A stretch of DNA of 64,000 nucleotides, taken from contig NZ_CP065856.1 of NCBI RefSeq assembly GCF_016065055.1, positions 3,905,836-3,969,835 on the forward strand. Reading direction: 5' to 3'. Below, in pieces: positions 34,833 to 42,880 of the stretch. A program made the position numbers and the translations under genes. Below the pieces are notes generated by a model. The model was not told the origin of the DNA. It did no database searches and saw only the letters and a program-made list of their open reading frames with translations. Origin of the DNA: Halosimplex litoreum. GTDB taxonomy: Archaea; Halobacteriota; Halobacteria; Halobacteriales; Haloarculaceae. How positions within the stretch are numbered: position 1 is the first letter of the stretch; each line of letters begins with the position of its first letter.

Positions 34833-34847
34833 ATACCAAATAGGTAT
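34833..34847. repeat. Inverted repeat ATACC-N5-GGTAT upstream of the GT2 fusion
   Basis: Perfect 5-bp arms spaced by 5 bp lie just upstream of the TATA-like box, where an activator or the TFB-contacting element would sit. It is a candidate operator only. Confidence 0.35.
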
Positions 34848-34860
34848 CGGCTAGTGACCC

Positions 34861-35793
34861 TCAGGTCGGCGCTACCGCGACCCAGACGTGAACCTCGCGG
34901 AGCGGCCGGTCGGCGCCGTCGGGGTACAGCCGATAGGTCAGCCGGAGCGGGTCTCCGGGTCGCCTCGGCGTGACCGTGTGCTCGACGAGCGAGCGGTCGC
35001 CCGGTTCGACGGACACGCCGAAGCGAGCGACTTCCCACCGGCGGGTGACGCGGACGGTGTCCCCCTCGACGGCAGCGCGCTCGAGGTGGCCGACGACGGT
35101 TCCGTCGAACGAGTCCGGCCCCGAGACCCCGACGCCGACCGTCACGTCGGCCGGTCGACCGACCGTCAGGTTCGTCGGATGCGCGCCGGCGACCCGCTCG
35201 CCGTCGACCTCCCCGACGACGAACAGCTCGGTCGTCTCCGCGGTCGAGGTGGCCTCCTCGGCGACGACGCCCGCCGCGCCGACCGCGGCCACGAGCACGA
35301 CGACGGTGAGCGCCGCCCCTGCGACCCCGTCACCGACGGCGACGGACCGCAACCGCGTTCCCACGGCTCCGGGCGTCACCGTCACACGAGCAGCGGCCGG
35401 AACGCGTGCTCGACGGAATCGTGCGACTGCCGCCGCGACGACCGTGAACGCGACCAGTCCGACGGCGACGGGCTCCCTGGCGAACCCCCAGACGGTGAAA
35501 TCGAGGGCGCCCGCGACCGCGCCGACCGCGACGACGCTCCCGCCGACGCTCAGCGCGAGCCGCGACGTCCAGAAGACGCGGCGTTCATCCCAGGGCGTCG
35601 TCTCGCCTGCCCGTGGGAAGACGGCGGCGACCAGCGCGTACCCGGGGACGAGCAGGACGAACGGGACGCCGACGACCAACCCGACGAGCGGCGGGACACC
35701 GGGGACCAGCGCGACCGCGAGGGCACCCAGCGCGACCACACCACTCGCCCAGAGGTCGGCGTTCCCCGTTCGCTCCTGCGAACTCTCTGACAC
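34861..35793 (-). CDS. DUF1616 membrane protein
   Basis: 310 residues from the GTG at 35791-35793, preferred over the frame's upper start because a TATA-like box lies 28 nt before it. Four membrane helices (about 18-32, 36-55, 85-105, 110-130) plus a fifth at about 165-185 precede an outside domain with immunoglobulin-like strands (TELFVVGEVDGERVAG, LTVGRPADVTVGVGV). DUF1616 proteins are typical of archaeal surface or glycan loci; function unknown. Confidence 0.8.
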   Translation of the reverse strand: MSESSQERTGNADLWASGVVALGALAVALVPGVPPLVGLVVGVPFVLLVPGYALVAAVFPRAGETTPWDERRVFWTSRLALSVGGSVVAVGAVAGALDFTVWGFAREPVAVGLVAFTVVAAAVARFRRARVPAAARVTVTPGAVGTRLRSVAVGDGVAGAALTVVVLVAAVGAAGVVAEEATSTAETTELFVVGEVDGERVAGAHPTNLTVGRPADVTVGVGVSGPDSFDGTVVGHLERAAVEGDTVRVTRRWEVARFGVSVEPGDRSLVEHTVTPRRPGDPLRLTYRLYPDGADRPLREVHVWVAVAPT

Positions 35794-35817
35794 GGGACGT
35801 ACTCCGGCGGCGACTAC

Positions 35818-35825
35818 CAAAAGTA
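35818..35825 (-). promoter_or_regulatory. TATA-like box of the DUF1616 gene
   Basis: ACTTTTGG on the minus strand is centred 28 nt before the GTG at 35793; it is embedded in CTAC-N5-GTAG. Confidence 0.45.
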
Positions 35826-35931
35826 GAGAGGGTCCTGCGCCGTCCCGAACCCGCGATCGAGCGGGTCGGCTCCGGGGAACACGAATCCGGTCGGGCGGCC
35901 ACGTCGGTCGGGTGCCGCCCGGACCACGTCG

Positions 35932-37842
35932 TTACTCCTCGGCCGGTTCGTCGGCGTCGGGGCCGCCGGGGCCGGGCGAGCCGGCGCCGGTCTGGAAGAC
36001 GAACTCGTGTTCCTCCTCGGTCTCGAAGTTGCCGAGCCCGTCGCCCAGGTACTGGGCGTAGCGGGTGAGTTCCTCGGCGCGCGAGGAGACCTCGTTGAGC
36101 TCGGCGGCCTGTTCCTCGGCGGCACCGGCGACGTTCTCGCTCTCGGACATCGTGTCCTCGGCGAGGTCGGCGGCCTGCTCGATCATGCCTGCGACCTCGC
36201 GGATGCTGTCCAGCGAGTCCCCGAAGTCGACGTTGGGGTTGTCGGCGGCGAAGTCCTCGAGCTGGGCGGCGACGCCGTCCATCTCCTCGGAGATGTTCTG
36301 CAGACGCTCCTTCTGGTCGTAGGCGTCGTCGGAGATCCGCTGGATGGAGTCGGCGACCTGTTCGCTGGCGTCGCGGACCGTCTCGGCGCTCTGCTGGACC
36401 GACTCACCGCTCTCCTCAACCTCGCTCGCGAAGGTCTTGAGCTGGCCGGTCGTCATCTCCAGCTCGGTCAGCATCTCGTTGAAGTCCTCGGCGATCTGGT
36501 CCATCGCCTCGTTCTCGCCCTCGGGTTCCATCCGCTGGGTGAGGTCGCCGCGGGCGCAGGCCTGCATGATCTCGGAGTACTCCTCGGCCCGGTCCTGCAG
36601 GTAGTTCGACAGCTCCATGGCCTCGGCGCGGGAGACCTCCGCCTCCTTCCGGGCGCGTTCGGCCTCGTCGATCTGCTCGCGCAAGGAGTCACGCATCGAC
36701 GCGAACCCGCCGTAGAGCTGGCCGATGCTGTCGATGCGGCCCGACTCGATGTCGACGTCGAGGTTGCCCTCCTCCATCTCCTGAGCCTTGCCCTTCAGGC
36801 GGTCGATCGACGAGGAGGTGTTGTAGCCGAGCGCGGCGCCGATGACCAGCATCACGAGCACGGCCCCGGCGGTCGCGAACAGCCCGAGCTGCTGGACCTG
36901 CTGGACGTCACCGAAGAGCACGTCCGTCGGCGCGTGGACGAGGACCGCCCAGTCCTCGGTGTTCCCGGGGACGAGGACGGGCCCGTAGCCGACCGCGTAC
37001 TCCTCGCTCATGACCTGGTCGTTCGTCTGGCTGGGGGCGACGTCGCTGGGGTTCTCGGACAGCGACAGCGCGGCGTCGATGGTGTTCTGGTCGCCGTACG
37101 TCGTGAGCGTCGCGTCCGCATCCATATCCGGATCGCTCGCCCGCTCGTCGATCAGGACGGCCCCGCTCCCGTTGACGACCGCGGTGAAGCCGCCCTCGGC
37201 ACGGTCGGTCCCCTGGAGGTTGCCCGCGATGTCGCTCGTGGACACCTCGACGAGCAGGACCCGCTCGGTCGTGCCGTTGACGAGGCTCGCGAAGCCGACG
37301 ACGGGGACGCCGTTGGGCGTCTGGTAGACGCTGGAGACCTGCACCTGGTTCGTCTCGGTGAAGCTCCGCTCGGTGACCCAGTCGCGGACCGTCCCGTCGA
37401 CCTCCGAGCCGGGCGCGACGTTCTGGCTGGCGACGAACGTGGTCGCTCCGGTACCGCCCTGGATCAGATGCATCGCGCTCACGTCGCTCGGCATCTGGCT
37501 CGATTGGCGACTCCGTAGCGTCTGAGACATCGCGGCCCCGTCGGACCCCCTGTACGCGGGGTCACCGGAGGCCAGCCGCGTCGAGAGGCGGTTGCTCTCC
37601 AGCCACTGCTCGACCAGGTTCGACTCCTGGGTCGCGAGCCCGCGGTACTCGCTCTCGACTTGGTCGCGCGTGTGGTCGACGAACTGCTGGGTACCCACGA
37701 GCCCGACCGCGCCGATAGCCAGCCCCATCACCAGCAGCACGATGAGGAACTTCAGCGCGAAGCGTTTCCTGACGAAGTCCGGAACGACCGTCCGGACGGC
37801 GCCCATGGCCCCACCGCCACCGTCACCGTCGTCGCTACTCAT
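35932..37842 (-). CDS. Transducer-like sensor with HAMP but no kinase-binding tip
   Basis: 636 residues. A membrane helix (about 28-50), a large extracellular Cache-like domain (about 55-310, with VPVVGFASLVNG and DWAVLVHAPTDVLFG), a second helix (about 318-340) and HAMP-like and coiled-coil segments follow. The coiled coil carries halobacterial transducer sequence (SIQRISDDAYDQKERLQNIS; ENVAGAAEEQAAELNEVSS), but the conserved hairpin tip with QTNLLALNAAIEAARAG is absent. Signalling to CheA/CheW is therefore doubtful. It has its own promoter with a palindrome at the predicted start. Confidence 0.82.
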   Translation of the reverse strand: MSSDDGDGGGGAMGAVRTVVPDFVRKRFALKFLIVLLVMGLAIGAVGLVGTQQFVDHTRDQVESEYRGLATQESNLVEQWLESNRLSTRLASGDPAYRGSDGAAMSQTLRSRQSSQMPSDVSAMHLIQGGTGATTFVASQNVAPGSEVDGTVRDWVTERSFTETNQVQVSSVYQTPNGVPVVGFASLVNGTTERVLLVEVSTSDIAGNLQGTDRAEGGFTAVVNGSGAVLIDERASDPDMDADATLTTYGDQNTIDAALSLSENPSDVAPSQTNDQVMSEEYAVGYGPVLVPGNTEDWAVLVHAPTDVLFGDVQQVQQLGLFATAGAVLVMLVIGAALGYNTSSSIDRLKGKAQEMEEGNLDVDIESGRIDSIGQLYGGFASMRDSLREQIDEAERARKEAEVSRAEAMELSNYLQDRAEEYSEIMQACARGDLTQRMEPEGENEAMDQIAEDFNEMLTELEMTTGQLKTFASEVEESGESVQQSAETVRDASEQVADSIQRISDDAYDQKERLQNISEEMDGVAAQLEDFAADNPNVDFGDSLDSIREVAGMIEQAADLAEDTMSESENVAGAAEEQAAELNEVSSRAEELTRYAQYLGDGLGNFETEEEHEFVFQTGAGSPGPGGPDADEPAEE

Positions 37843-37952
37843 ATGCCCTGCCTCCGTTCTGTCGTCGGTCGATGCCCCGCGTTCGAGTCACTGCCATCCC
37901 GAGCACCACGCCCGGAACGCTGACTCGACCTGTCGGCTGTGCCCCAGTTGCC

Positions 37953-37966
37953 CATGGAAATCCATG
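37953..37966. promoter_or_regulatory. Palindrome CATGGA-AA-TCCATG at predicted start site
   Basis: Perfect 6-bp arms spaced by 2 bp lie where transcription of the transducer-like gene should begin (about 26 nt downstream of its TATA box). That position suits a repressor site. Confidence 0.45.
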
Positions 37967-37978
37967 TCCGACTATGTC

Positions 37979-37985
37979 ATATATA
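37979..37985 (-). promoter_or_regulatory. TATA box of the transducer-like gene
   Basis: TATATAT, the strongest TATA-like element in this intergenic region, predicts a start near 37956 and a leader of about 110 nt. Confidence 0.5.
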
Positions 37986-38112
37986 GCTTTGGAGTACTAG
38001 GTGACATCTCGGCCAACTCATGCACGTATCCAGCCGGCTCGACGTCGTGTCGGACGCACCCGGGGCGAGGCCGTGTCCGACTGCCGGCGTCCGCGCGCCG
38101 CGGATCCCCGCG

Positions 38113-38120
38113 GATTTATG
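38113..38120 (+). promoter_or_regulatory. TATA box of kdgK
   Basis: GATTTATG is centred 28 nt before the ATG at 38145, so the mRNA should be leaderless. Confidence 0.6.
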
Positions 38121-38144
38121 CCGAGTCCCCTCCCAGCGACGGGT

Positions 38145-39101
38145 ATGACAGATCTCGTGACCGTCGGCGAGTCGATGCTCAGGCTCTCGCCACCGGACCA
38201 TCAACGGCTCGAAGCGATGGACGAACTCGACGTCCACGTCGCCGGCGCCGAGAGCAACGTCGCGATCGCCGCCGAGCGACTCGGTCTCGACGCCGCCTGG
38301 GTGTCGAAACTCCCCGACTCCCCGCTCGGTCGCCGGGTGACCAGCGCGCTGGGCACCCACGGCGTCGACGCCGACGTGGTCTGGGACGACGAGGCCCGGA
38401 TGGGCACTTACTACGTCGAGATGGCCGGCAAGCCCCGCGGGACGAACGTCATCTACGACCGCGCCGATTCGGCGGTCACCACCGCCACCGCCGAGGAGCT
38501 CGCGACCGACCGGATCGCCGAGGCCGACGCCTTCTACACCTCCGGTATCACGCCCGCGCTCTCCGAGACGCTGCTGGAGACGACCGCGGGCCTCCTCGAA
38601 CTCGCCGGCGACGAGGACACGACGACCGTCTTCGACGTGAACTACCGGTCGAAGCTCTGGTCGCACGCCGAGGCCCGCGACACGCTGGAGGAACTGTTCC
38701 CCGACATCGACGTGCTGGTCGTCGCCGCCCGTGACGCCCGGGACGTCCTCGACCGCGAGGGCGACGCCGAGGCCATCGCCCGCGGCCTCGCCGACGAGTT
38801 CGACTTCGAGCTGACGCTCGTCACCCGCGGCGGCGAGGGGTCGCTCGCGCTCCAGGAGGGCGAGGTGTACGAACAGGGCGTCTTCGAGGCCGAGGAGTAC
38901 GACACCGTCGGCACCGGCGACGCGTTCGTCGGCGGCTTCCTCGCTTCGTGGCTCGACGGCGAGTCGGTCCCCGACGCCCTGGAGTACGGCGCCGCGGCGG
39001 CGTCGCTCAAGCGGACGATCCCCGGCGACATCGCGCTCGTGACGCCCGAAGAGGTCGACCGCGTCGTCGAATCGGGCGAGCAGGGCGGCATCTCGCGGTA
39101 G
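38145..39101 (+). CDS. kdgK: PfkB-family sugar kinase, likely 2-keto-3-deoxygluconate kinase
   Basis: 318 residues from the ATG at 38145, chosen by its leaderless promoter; the frame opens 144 nt earlier. [27 protein letters not shown] and the ATP/anion-hole motif [15 protein letters not shown] are PfkB features; [10 protein letters not shown] is typical of KDG kinases. It phosphorylates KDG in the semi-phosphorylative Entner-Doudoroff route used by haloarchaea, feeding KDPG aldolase. The specific substrate assignment is by similarity; another sugar kinase is possible. Confidence 0.82.
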   Translation: MTDLVTVGESMLRLSPPDHQRLEAMDELDVHVAGAESNVAIAAERLGLDAAWVSKLPDSPLGRRVTSALGTHGVDADVVWDDEARMGTYYVEMAGKPRGTNVIYDRADSAVTTATAEELATDRIAEADAFYTSGITPALSETLLETTAGLLELAGDEDTTTVFDVNYRSKLWSHAEARDTLEELFPDIDVLVVAARDARDVLDREGDAEAIARGLADEFDFELTLVTRGGEGSLALQEGEVYEQGVFEAEEYDTVGTGDAFVGGFLASWLDGESVPDALEYGAAAASLKRTIPGDIALVTPEEVDRVVESGEQGGISR

Positions 39102-39236
39102 CGTCGTCGGTCCCGGTGCGACCGTCGGGGTCGGGGAGCGGCCGAAACCGAAACTAGGTTATGCCAGCGCGGGTGCTGTCGTGAAAGAACGGGGGACCCC
39201 GGGCGTCACACCCGGCGGCGCTCGACACACGTAGCA

Positions 39237-40778
39237 ATGAACTCCAGGATACGAGTCGACTGGCGGGCGAGCGTCAGCCTCACCGGCAGCGTCGTCAAGT
39301 GGCTCGCGGTGCCGATGCTGTTCCCGGTCGCGCTCGCGCTGTACTACGGGCGGGGTATCGAGGCGTTTCTCGTCACCGTCCCGCTGGCTCTCGTCGTCGG
39401 GTACTCGCTGGAGCGGCTCCACGACGACCCCGGCGAGGCGCTGGGCGCCCGCGAGGGGTTCCTGATGGTCGCGCTCACGTGGCTGCTCGTCAGCCTCGTC
39501 GGCGCCGTCCCCTATCTCGCGGAGGGATGGTTGACTGCCTACGGGTCGGCCTCGACGCTGAAGTGGCCGGTCGACGCCCTATTCGAGTCGATGAGCGGGT
39601 TCACCACCACCGGGTCGACCGTGATGGGAACGATCTCCTTCGAGAGTCACTCCCGGGCCCTGCTGATGTGGCGCCAGCTCTCCCAGTGGCTCGGCGGCAT
39701 GGGCATCGTCGTCCTCGCCATCGCCATCCTCCCCGAACTCTCGGTCGGCGGCGCCCAGCTGATGGACGCCGAGGCACCCGGGCCGGGCATCGAGAAGCTC
39801 ACCCCGCGGATCGCCGAGACGGCCCGCACCCTCTGGGGACTGTACCTCGGGCTGACCGCTCTGGAGATCCTGGGGCTGTATCTCTTCCACCGGCTCGGGA
39901 TGGCGCCCGAGATGACCCCGTACAACGCCGTCGCCCACGGCTTCACGACGATGCCGACCGGAGGGTTCTCGCCCGAAGCCATGTCGATCGAGGCCTTCTC
40001 GGCGGTGGTCCAGTGGTTCGTCGTCCCGTTCATGATCGCCGCGGGGACGAACTTCGCGCTGTTCTGGCACTGCTGGAACCGCGACTTGCGGACCGTGGTC
40101 GGGGACGTGGAGTTCGGTTCGTACCTCGGGATCATCGGCGTGCTGTCGGCGCTGGTCGCCGGGCTCCTCTTCACCGGTCCGGGCCACGACGCCCTCGTGG
40201 GCGCCCTCGAACCGTCGGTCCGCCACGCGGTCTTCCAGGTCGTCTCCATCGTGACTACGACCGGGTACGCGAGCATGGACTTCACGCTCTGGGGAGAAAA
40301 CGCCAAGTACGTCCTCCTGTTCGCCATGTTCGTCGGCGGTTCGGCGGGCAGCACCGGCGGTTCGATCAAGGTCATCCGCTGGGTCGTGATCGTCAAGTCG
40401 CTGTCCCGGGAGCTGTTCACCACGATCCACCCCGAGGCCGTCCAGCCCGTCCGCCTCGGCGACACCGCTATCGACGAGGGCACCATCCGCGGCGTCTACG
40501 CCTTCACACTGTTGTATCTCGTCATCTTCGGCGTCGCGGCCGTCATCGTCGTCGTCGTCGGCCACACCGAGGTGTCGCTCTCGGCGTTCGAGGCCACCAG
40601 CGCCGTCGCCGCGACGCTGGGCAACGTCGGCCCGGGCGTCGGCGCCGTCGGCCCGATGGCCAACTTCGAGGGGTTTCCTGTCGTTTCGAAACTGCTGATG
40701 GTCTTCCTGATGTGGATCGGCCGCCTGGAGGTCTTCCCCGTGCTCGTCCTGCTCACGCGGGCGTACTGGCGGTCGTAG
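39237..40778 (+). CDS. trkH: TrkH-family potassium uptake protein
   Basis: 513 residues with ten or so membrane helices. The four selectivity-filter segments of the Trk/Ktr fold are visible: SGFTTTGSTVM, HGFTTMPTGGFS, SIVTTTGYASMDF and ATLGNVGPGVG. VGGSAGSTGGSIKV and the C-terminal MWIGRLEVFPVLVLL are characteristic. It is the K+-conducting subunit that works with a cytoplasmic TrkA, which is not in this window. A possible TATA box (about 39157-39163) and a CCGGG/CCCGG hairpin (39199-39215) lie in the upstream 135 bp. Confidence 0.93.
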   Translation: MNSRIRVDWRASVSLTGSVVKWLAVPMLFPVALALYYGRGIEAFLVTVPLALVVGYSLERLHDDPGEALGAREGFLMVALTWLLVSLVGAVPYLAEGWLTAYGSASTLKWPVDALFESMSGFTTTGSTVMGTISFESHSRALLMWRQLSQWLGGMGIVVLAIAILPELSVGGAQLMDAEAPGPGIEKLTPRIAETARTLWGLYLGLTALEILGLYLFHRLGMAPEMTPYNAVAHGFTTMPTGGFSPEAMSIEAFSAVVQWFVVPFMIAAGTNFALFWHCWNRDLRTVVGDVEFGSYLGIIGVLSALVAGLLFTGPGHDALVGALEPSVRHAVFQVVSIVTTTGYASMDFTLWGENAKYVLLFAMFVGGSAGSTGGSIKVIRWVVIVKSLSRELFTTIHPEAVQPVRLGDTAIDEGTIRGVYAFTLLYLVIFGVAAVIVVVVGHTEVSLSAFEATSAVAATLGNVGPGVGAVGPMANFEGFPVVSKLLMVFLMWIGRLEVFPVLVLLTRAYWRS

Positions 40779-40855
40779 CATCGGGCGGCGTCTCGTCCCT
40801 GGGGGCTACACGAGGTCGTCGGCGACGACCGGCGATAAAGAACGGTAGACAAACC

Positions 40856-40863
40856 CTATATCC
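40856..40863 (+). promoter_or_regulatory. TATA box of the pyk transcript
   Basis: CTATATCC is centred about 26 nt before the ATG of a 12-codon frame at 40885, not before pyk itself (40925), so the transcript probably begins at the small frame. Confidence 0.6.
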
Positions 40864-40884
40864 CTCCCGCGGGAAGCCGTTCAC

Positions 40885-40923
40885 ATGAACCGAACGCTCA
40901 CGCTCGCGGGGGTATCGATCTGA
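40885..40923 (+). CDS. Putative 12-residue leader peptide before pyk
   Basis: ATG at 40885 opens MNRTLTLAGVSI followed by TGA at 40921-40923; one base later comes the pyk ATG. The TATA box spacing makes this ATG the likely first nucleotides of a leaderless mRNA. GGGGGT near the end of the small frame (40908-40913) could serve as a ribosome site for pyk. Translation of the leader would then be coupled to pyk. This is inferred from sequence only. Confidence 0.45.
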   Translation: MNRTLTLAGVSI

Positions 40924-40924
40924 G

Positions 40925-42697
40925 ATGCGCAGCGCGAAGATAGTGTGTACGCTGGGACCGGCCAGCGACTCCGAGGAGACCATCGAAGCGCTCGCGAAGG
41001 CCGGCATGTCCGTCGCGCGGATGAACGCGAGTCACGGGACGCCCGAACACAGGCGGGATCTGGTCGACCGCATCCGAACGGTCGACCGGCGGACCGACCG
41101 CCCGGTCGCCGCGATGCTCGACCTGCCGGGCCCGGAGGTTCGAACGGCCCCGATCCCGGAGGAGATCGCCCTCGAGAGTGGAACGACGGTCCGGTTCGTC
41201 GAAGGCGACGAGGCGACGCCCGAGGAGATCGGCGTCTCTCACGACATCTCCGCGGTCGAACCGGGCGACGTGGTCCTGCTGGACGACGGGCGCATCGAGA
41301 CGACGGTCGACGCCGTCGACGACGGCGTCGTGACCGCGACGGTCGAGAACGGCGGCGACCTGGGCGCGCGCAAGGGCGTCAACGTCCCCGGCGTGGATCT
41401 CGATCTCCCGGTCATCACCGACCAGGACCGGAAGGAGCTGCAGGTGGCCGCCGACAAGGAGGTCGACTTCGTCGCGGCGAGTTTCGTCCGCGACGGCGAC
41501 GACGTCTACGAGATCACCGACGCGCTGGACGAACTCGACGCGGACATCCCGGTCATCGCGAAGATCGAGCGGGAGGTCGCCGTCGAGAACCTCGACGGGA
41601 TCATCGACGCCGCCTACGGCGTCATGGTCGCCCGGGGGGATCTGGGCGTGGAGTGCCCGCTGGAGGACGTGCCGATGATCCAGAAACGGATCATCCGGAC
41701 GTGCCACGAGGAGGGCGTCCCCGTCATCACGGCGACGGAGATGCTCGACTCGATGGTGACGGCGCGCCGGCCCACGCGAGCGGAAGCGTCGGACGTGGCC
41801 AACGCCGTCCTCGACGGCACGGACGCGGTGATGCTGTCGGGCGAGACGGCCATCGGTGACCACCCGGTCCGAGTGGTCGAGACGATGGACCGGATCGTCC
41901 GCGACGTGGAAGAGTCGCCGGAGTACGCCGAGAACCGCGAGCAGCGCGTGCCGAACGCCGACGAGACACAGACCGACGCGCTCGCGCGCTCGGCTCGGTT
42001 CCTCGCGCGAGACATCGACGCGGCGGCCATCGTCGCGGCGAGCGAGTCCGGCTACACCGCGCTGAAAGCGGCGAAGTTCCGGCCTTCGATCCCGATCGTA
42101 GCTTCGACGCCCAGCGAGGAGATCCGCCGCCGACTCGCGCTGTCGTGGGGGATCATCCCGCAGAGTTCGCCCTACACCGCCGACGGCGCCGACGCGGTCA
42201 TCAACGACGCCGTCCAGTCGGCGCTGGACACGGGCGCGGCCGACAGCGGCGACACTGTCGTCGTCCTCTCGGGGATGATGACCGAACTCGAAGGGGTGAA
42301 CACGGCGAACATGCTGAAAGCACACGTCGCCTCGGAGACGATCGCGTCGGGCCGCTCGGTCGTCGAGGGACTGGTCTCGGGCGAGCTACACTGGACCGAG
42401 ACCGGTGACCTCGCGGAGGTTCCGGAGGGCGGGATCCTGGCGGTACCCGAGGACTTCGACGGGGAGTTCACCGGCGACGTCGAGAAGCTCGGCGGTGTGA
42501 TCGACCGCCACGGCGGCATGACAAGTTACGCGGCGATCGTCGCCCGAGAGCTCGACGTGCCGATGATATCCAACGCGTCGCTGCCCCGCGAGGTCGACTC
42601 GGGGACCGTCGTGACGCTGGACGCCGAGCGCGGTATCGTCTACGACGAGGCGATCCAGAGCCGCACGCGCGAACGCGGCACTGCACGAGATCGCTGA
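40925..42697 (+). CDS. pyk: Pyruvate kinase with C-terminal PEP-utiliser-like domain
   Basis: 590 residues. The TIM-barrel and B-domain (1-350) show KIVCTLGPASDS, MNASHGTPEHR, DLPGPEVRTAP, IAKIERE and MVARGDLGVE, followed by the alpha/beta domain with TATEMLDSMV and DAVMLSGETAIG. An extra C-terminal domain (about 475-585) resembles the swivelling phosphohistidine domain; its motif reads GGMTSYAAIV, with Tyr535 where phosphotransfer enzymes have His. It makes pyruvate and ATP from PEP. It starts one base after a putative leader peptide. Confidence 0.95.
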   Translation: MRSAKIVCTLGPASDSEETIEALAKAGMSVARMNASHGTPEHRRDLVDRIRTVDRRTDRPVAAMLDLPGPEVRTAPIPEEIALESGTTVRFVEGDEATPEEIGVSHDISAVEPGDVVLLDDGRIETTVDAVDDGVVTATVENGGDLGARKGVNVPGVDLDLPVITDQDRKELQVAADKEVDFVAASFVRDGDDVYEITDALDELDADIPVIAKIEREVAVENLDGIIDAAYGVMVARGDLGVECPLEDVPMIQKRIIRTCHEEGVPVITATEMLDSMVTARRPTRAEASDVANAVLDGTDAVMLSGETAIGDHPVRVVETMDRIVRDVEESPEYAENREQRVPNADETQTDALARSARFLARDIDAAAIVAASESGYTALKAAKFRPSIPIVASTPSEEIRRRLALSWGIIPQSSPYTADGADAVINDAVQSALDTGAADSGDTVVVLSGMMTELEGVNTANMLKAHVASETIASGRSVVEGLVSGELHWTETGDLAEVPEGGILAVPEDFDGEFTGDVEKLGGVIDRHGGMTSYAAIVARELDVPMISNASLPREVDSGTVVTLDAERGIVYDEAIQSRTRERGTARDR

Positions 42698-42717
42698 GCC
42701 AGCGCGAGACGACCGTG

Positions 42718-42755
42718 GCGACCGTCGGCGACCGACGCGACCGTCGGCGACCGAC
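42718..42755. repeat. Two tandem 19-bp repeats after pyk
   Basis: Two identical 19-bp units lie head to tail, 20 bp after the pyk stop. Each contains CGTCGG-CGA-CCGACG, a 6-bp stem with 3-nt loop, so a pair of hairpins forms. No T-tract follows, but a role in ending or stabilising the pyk mRNA is possible. Confidence 0.5.
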
Positions 42756-42847
42756 GCGCGCGGACTCGCGTCTCTTCGGCCGAGCCGTCCGCGAGCGCGT
42801 TCGGCCCGCCGGGCGAAAGGGTACTCGGTGGCGGGTGAATATGTGCA

Positions 42848-42853
42848 GTTAAG
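42848..42853 (+). promoter_or_regulatory. TATA-like box of the ROK kinase gene
   Basis: GTTAAG lies about 31 nt before the ATG at 42881; GGAGGG at 42857-42862 is also present in what would be a very short leader. Confidence 0.4.
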
Positions 42854-42880
42854 TAGCGGAGGGTACACCGATAAGGTACC

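Larger units (their letters stand above)
37843..38144. other. 302-bp divergent intergenic region
   Basis: It carries a strong TATA box for the leftward transducer-like gene at 37979-37985, a palindrome at 37953-37966, and the leaderless promoter of the rightward kinase gene at 38113-38119. The transducer leader would be about 110 nt. No open frame has coding bias. Confidence 0.6.

Noticed and set aside
39181-39234. GTG-started 17-codon frame before trkH as another leader peptide
   Set aside because: Its stop lies just upstream of trkH, but the TATA-like box is weak and about 21 nt away, and codon usage gives no support; much weaker than the pyk case.
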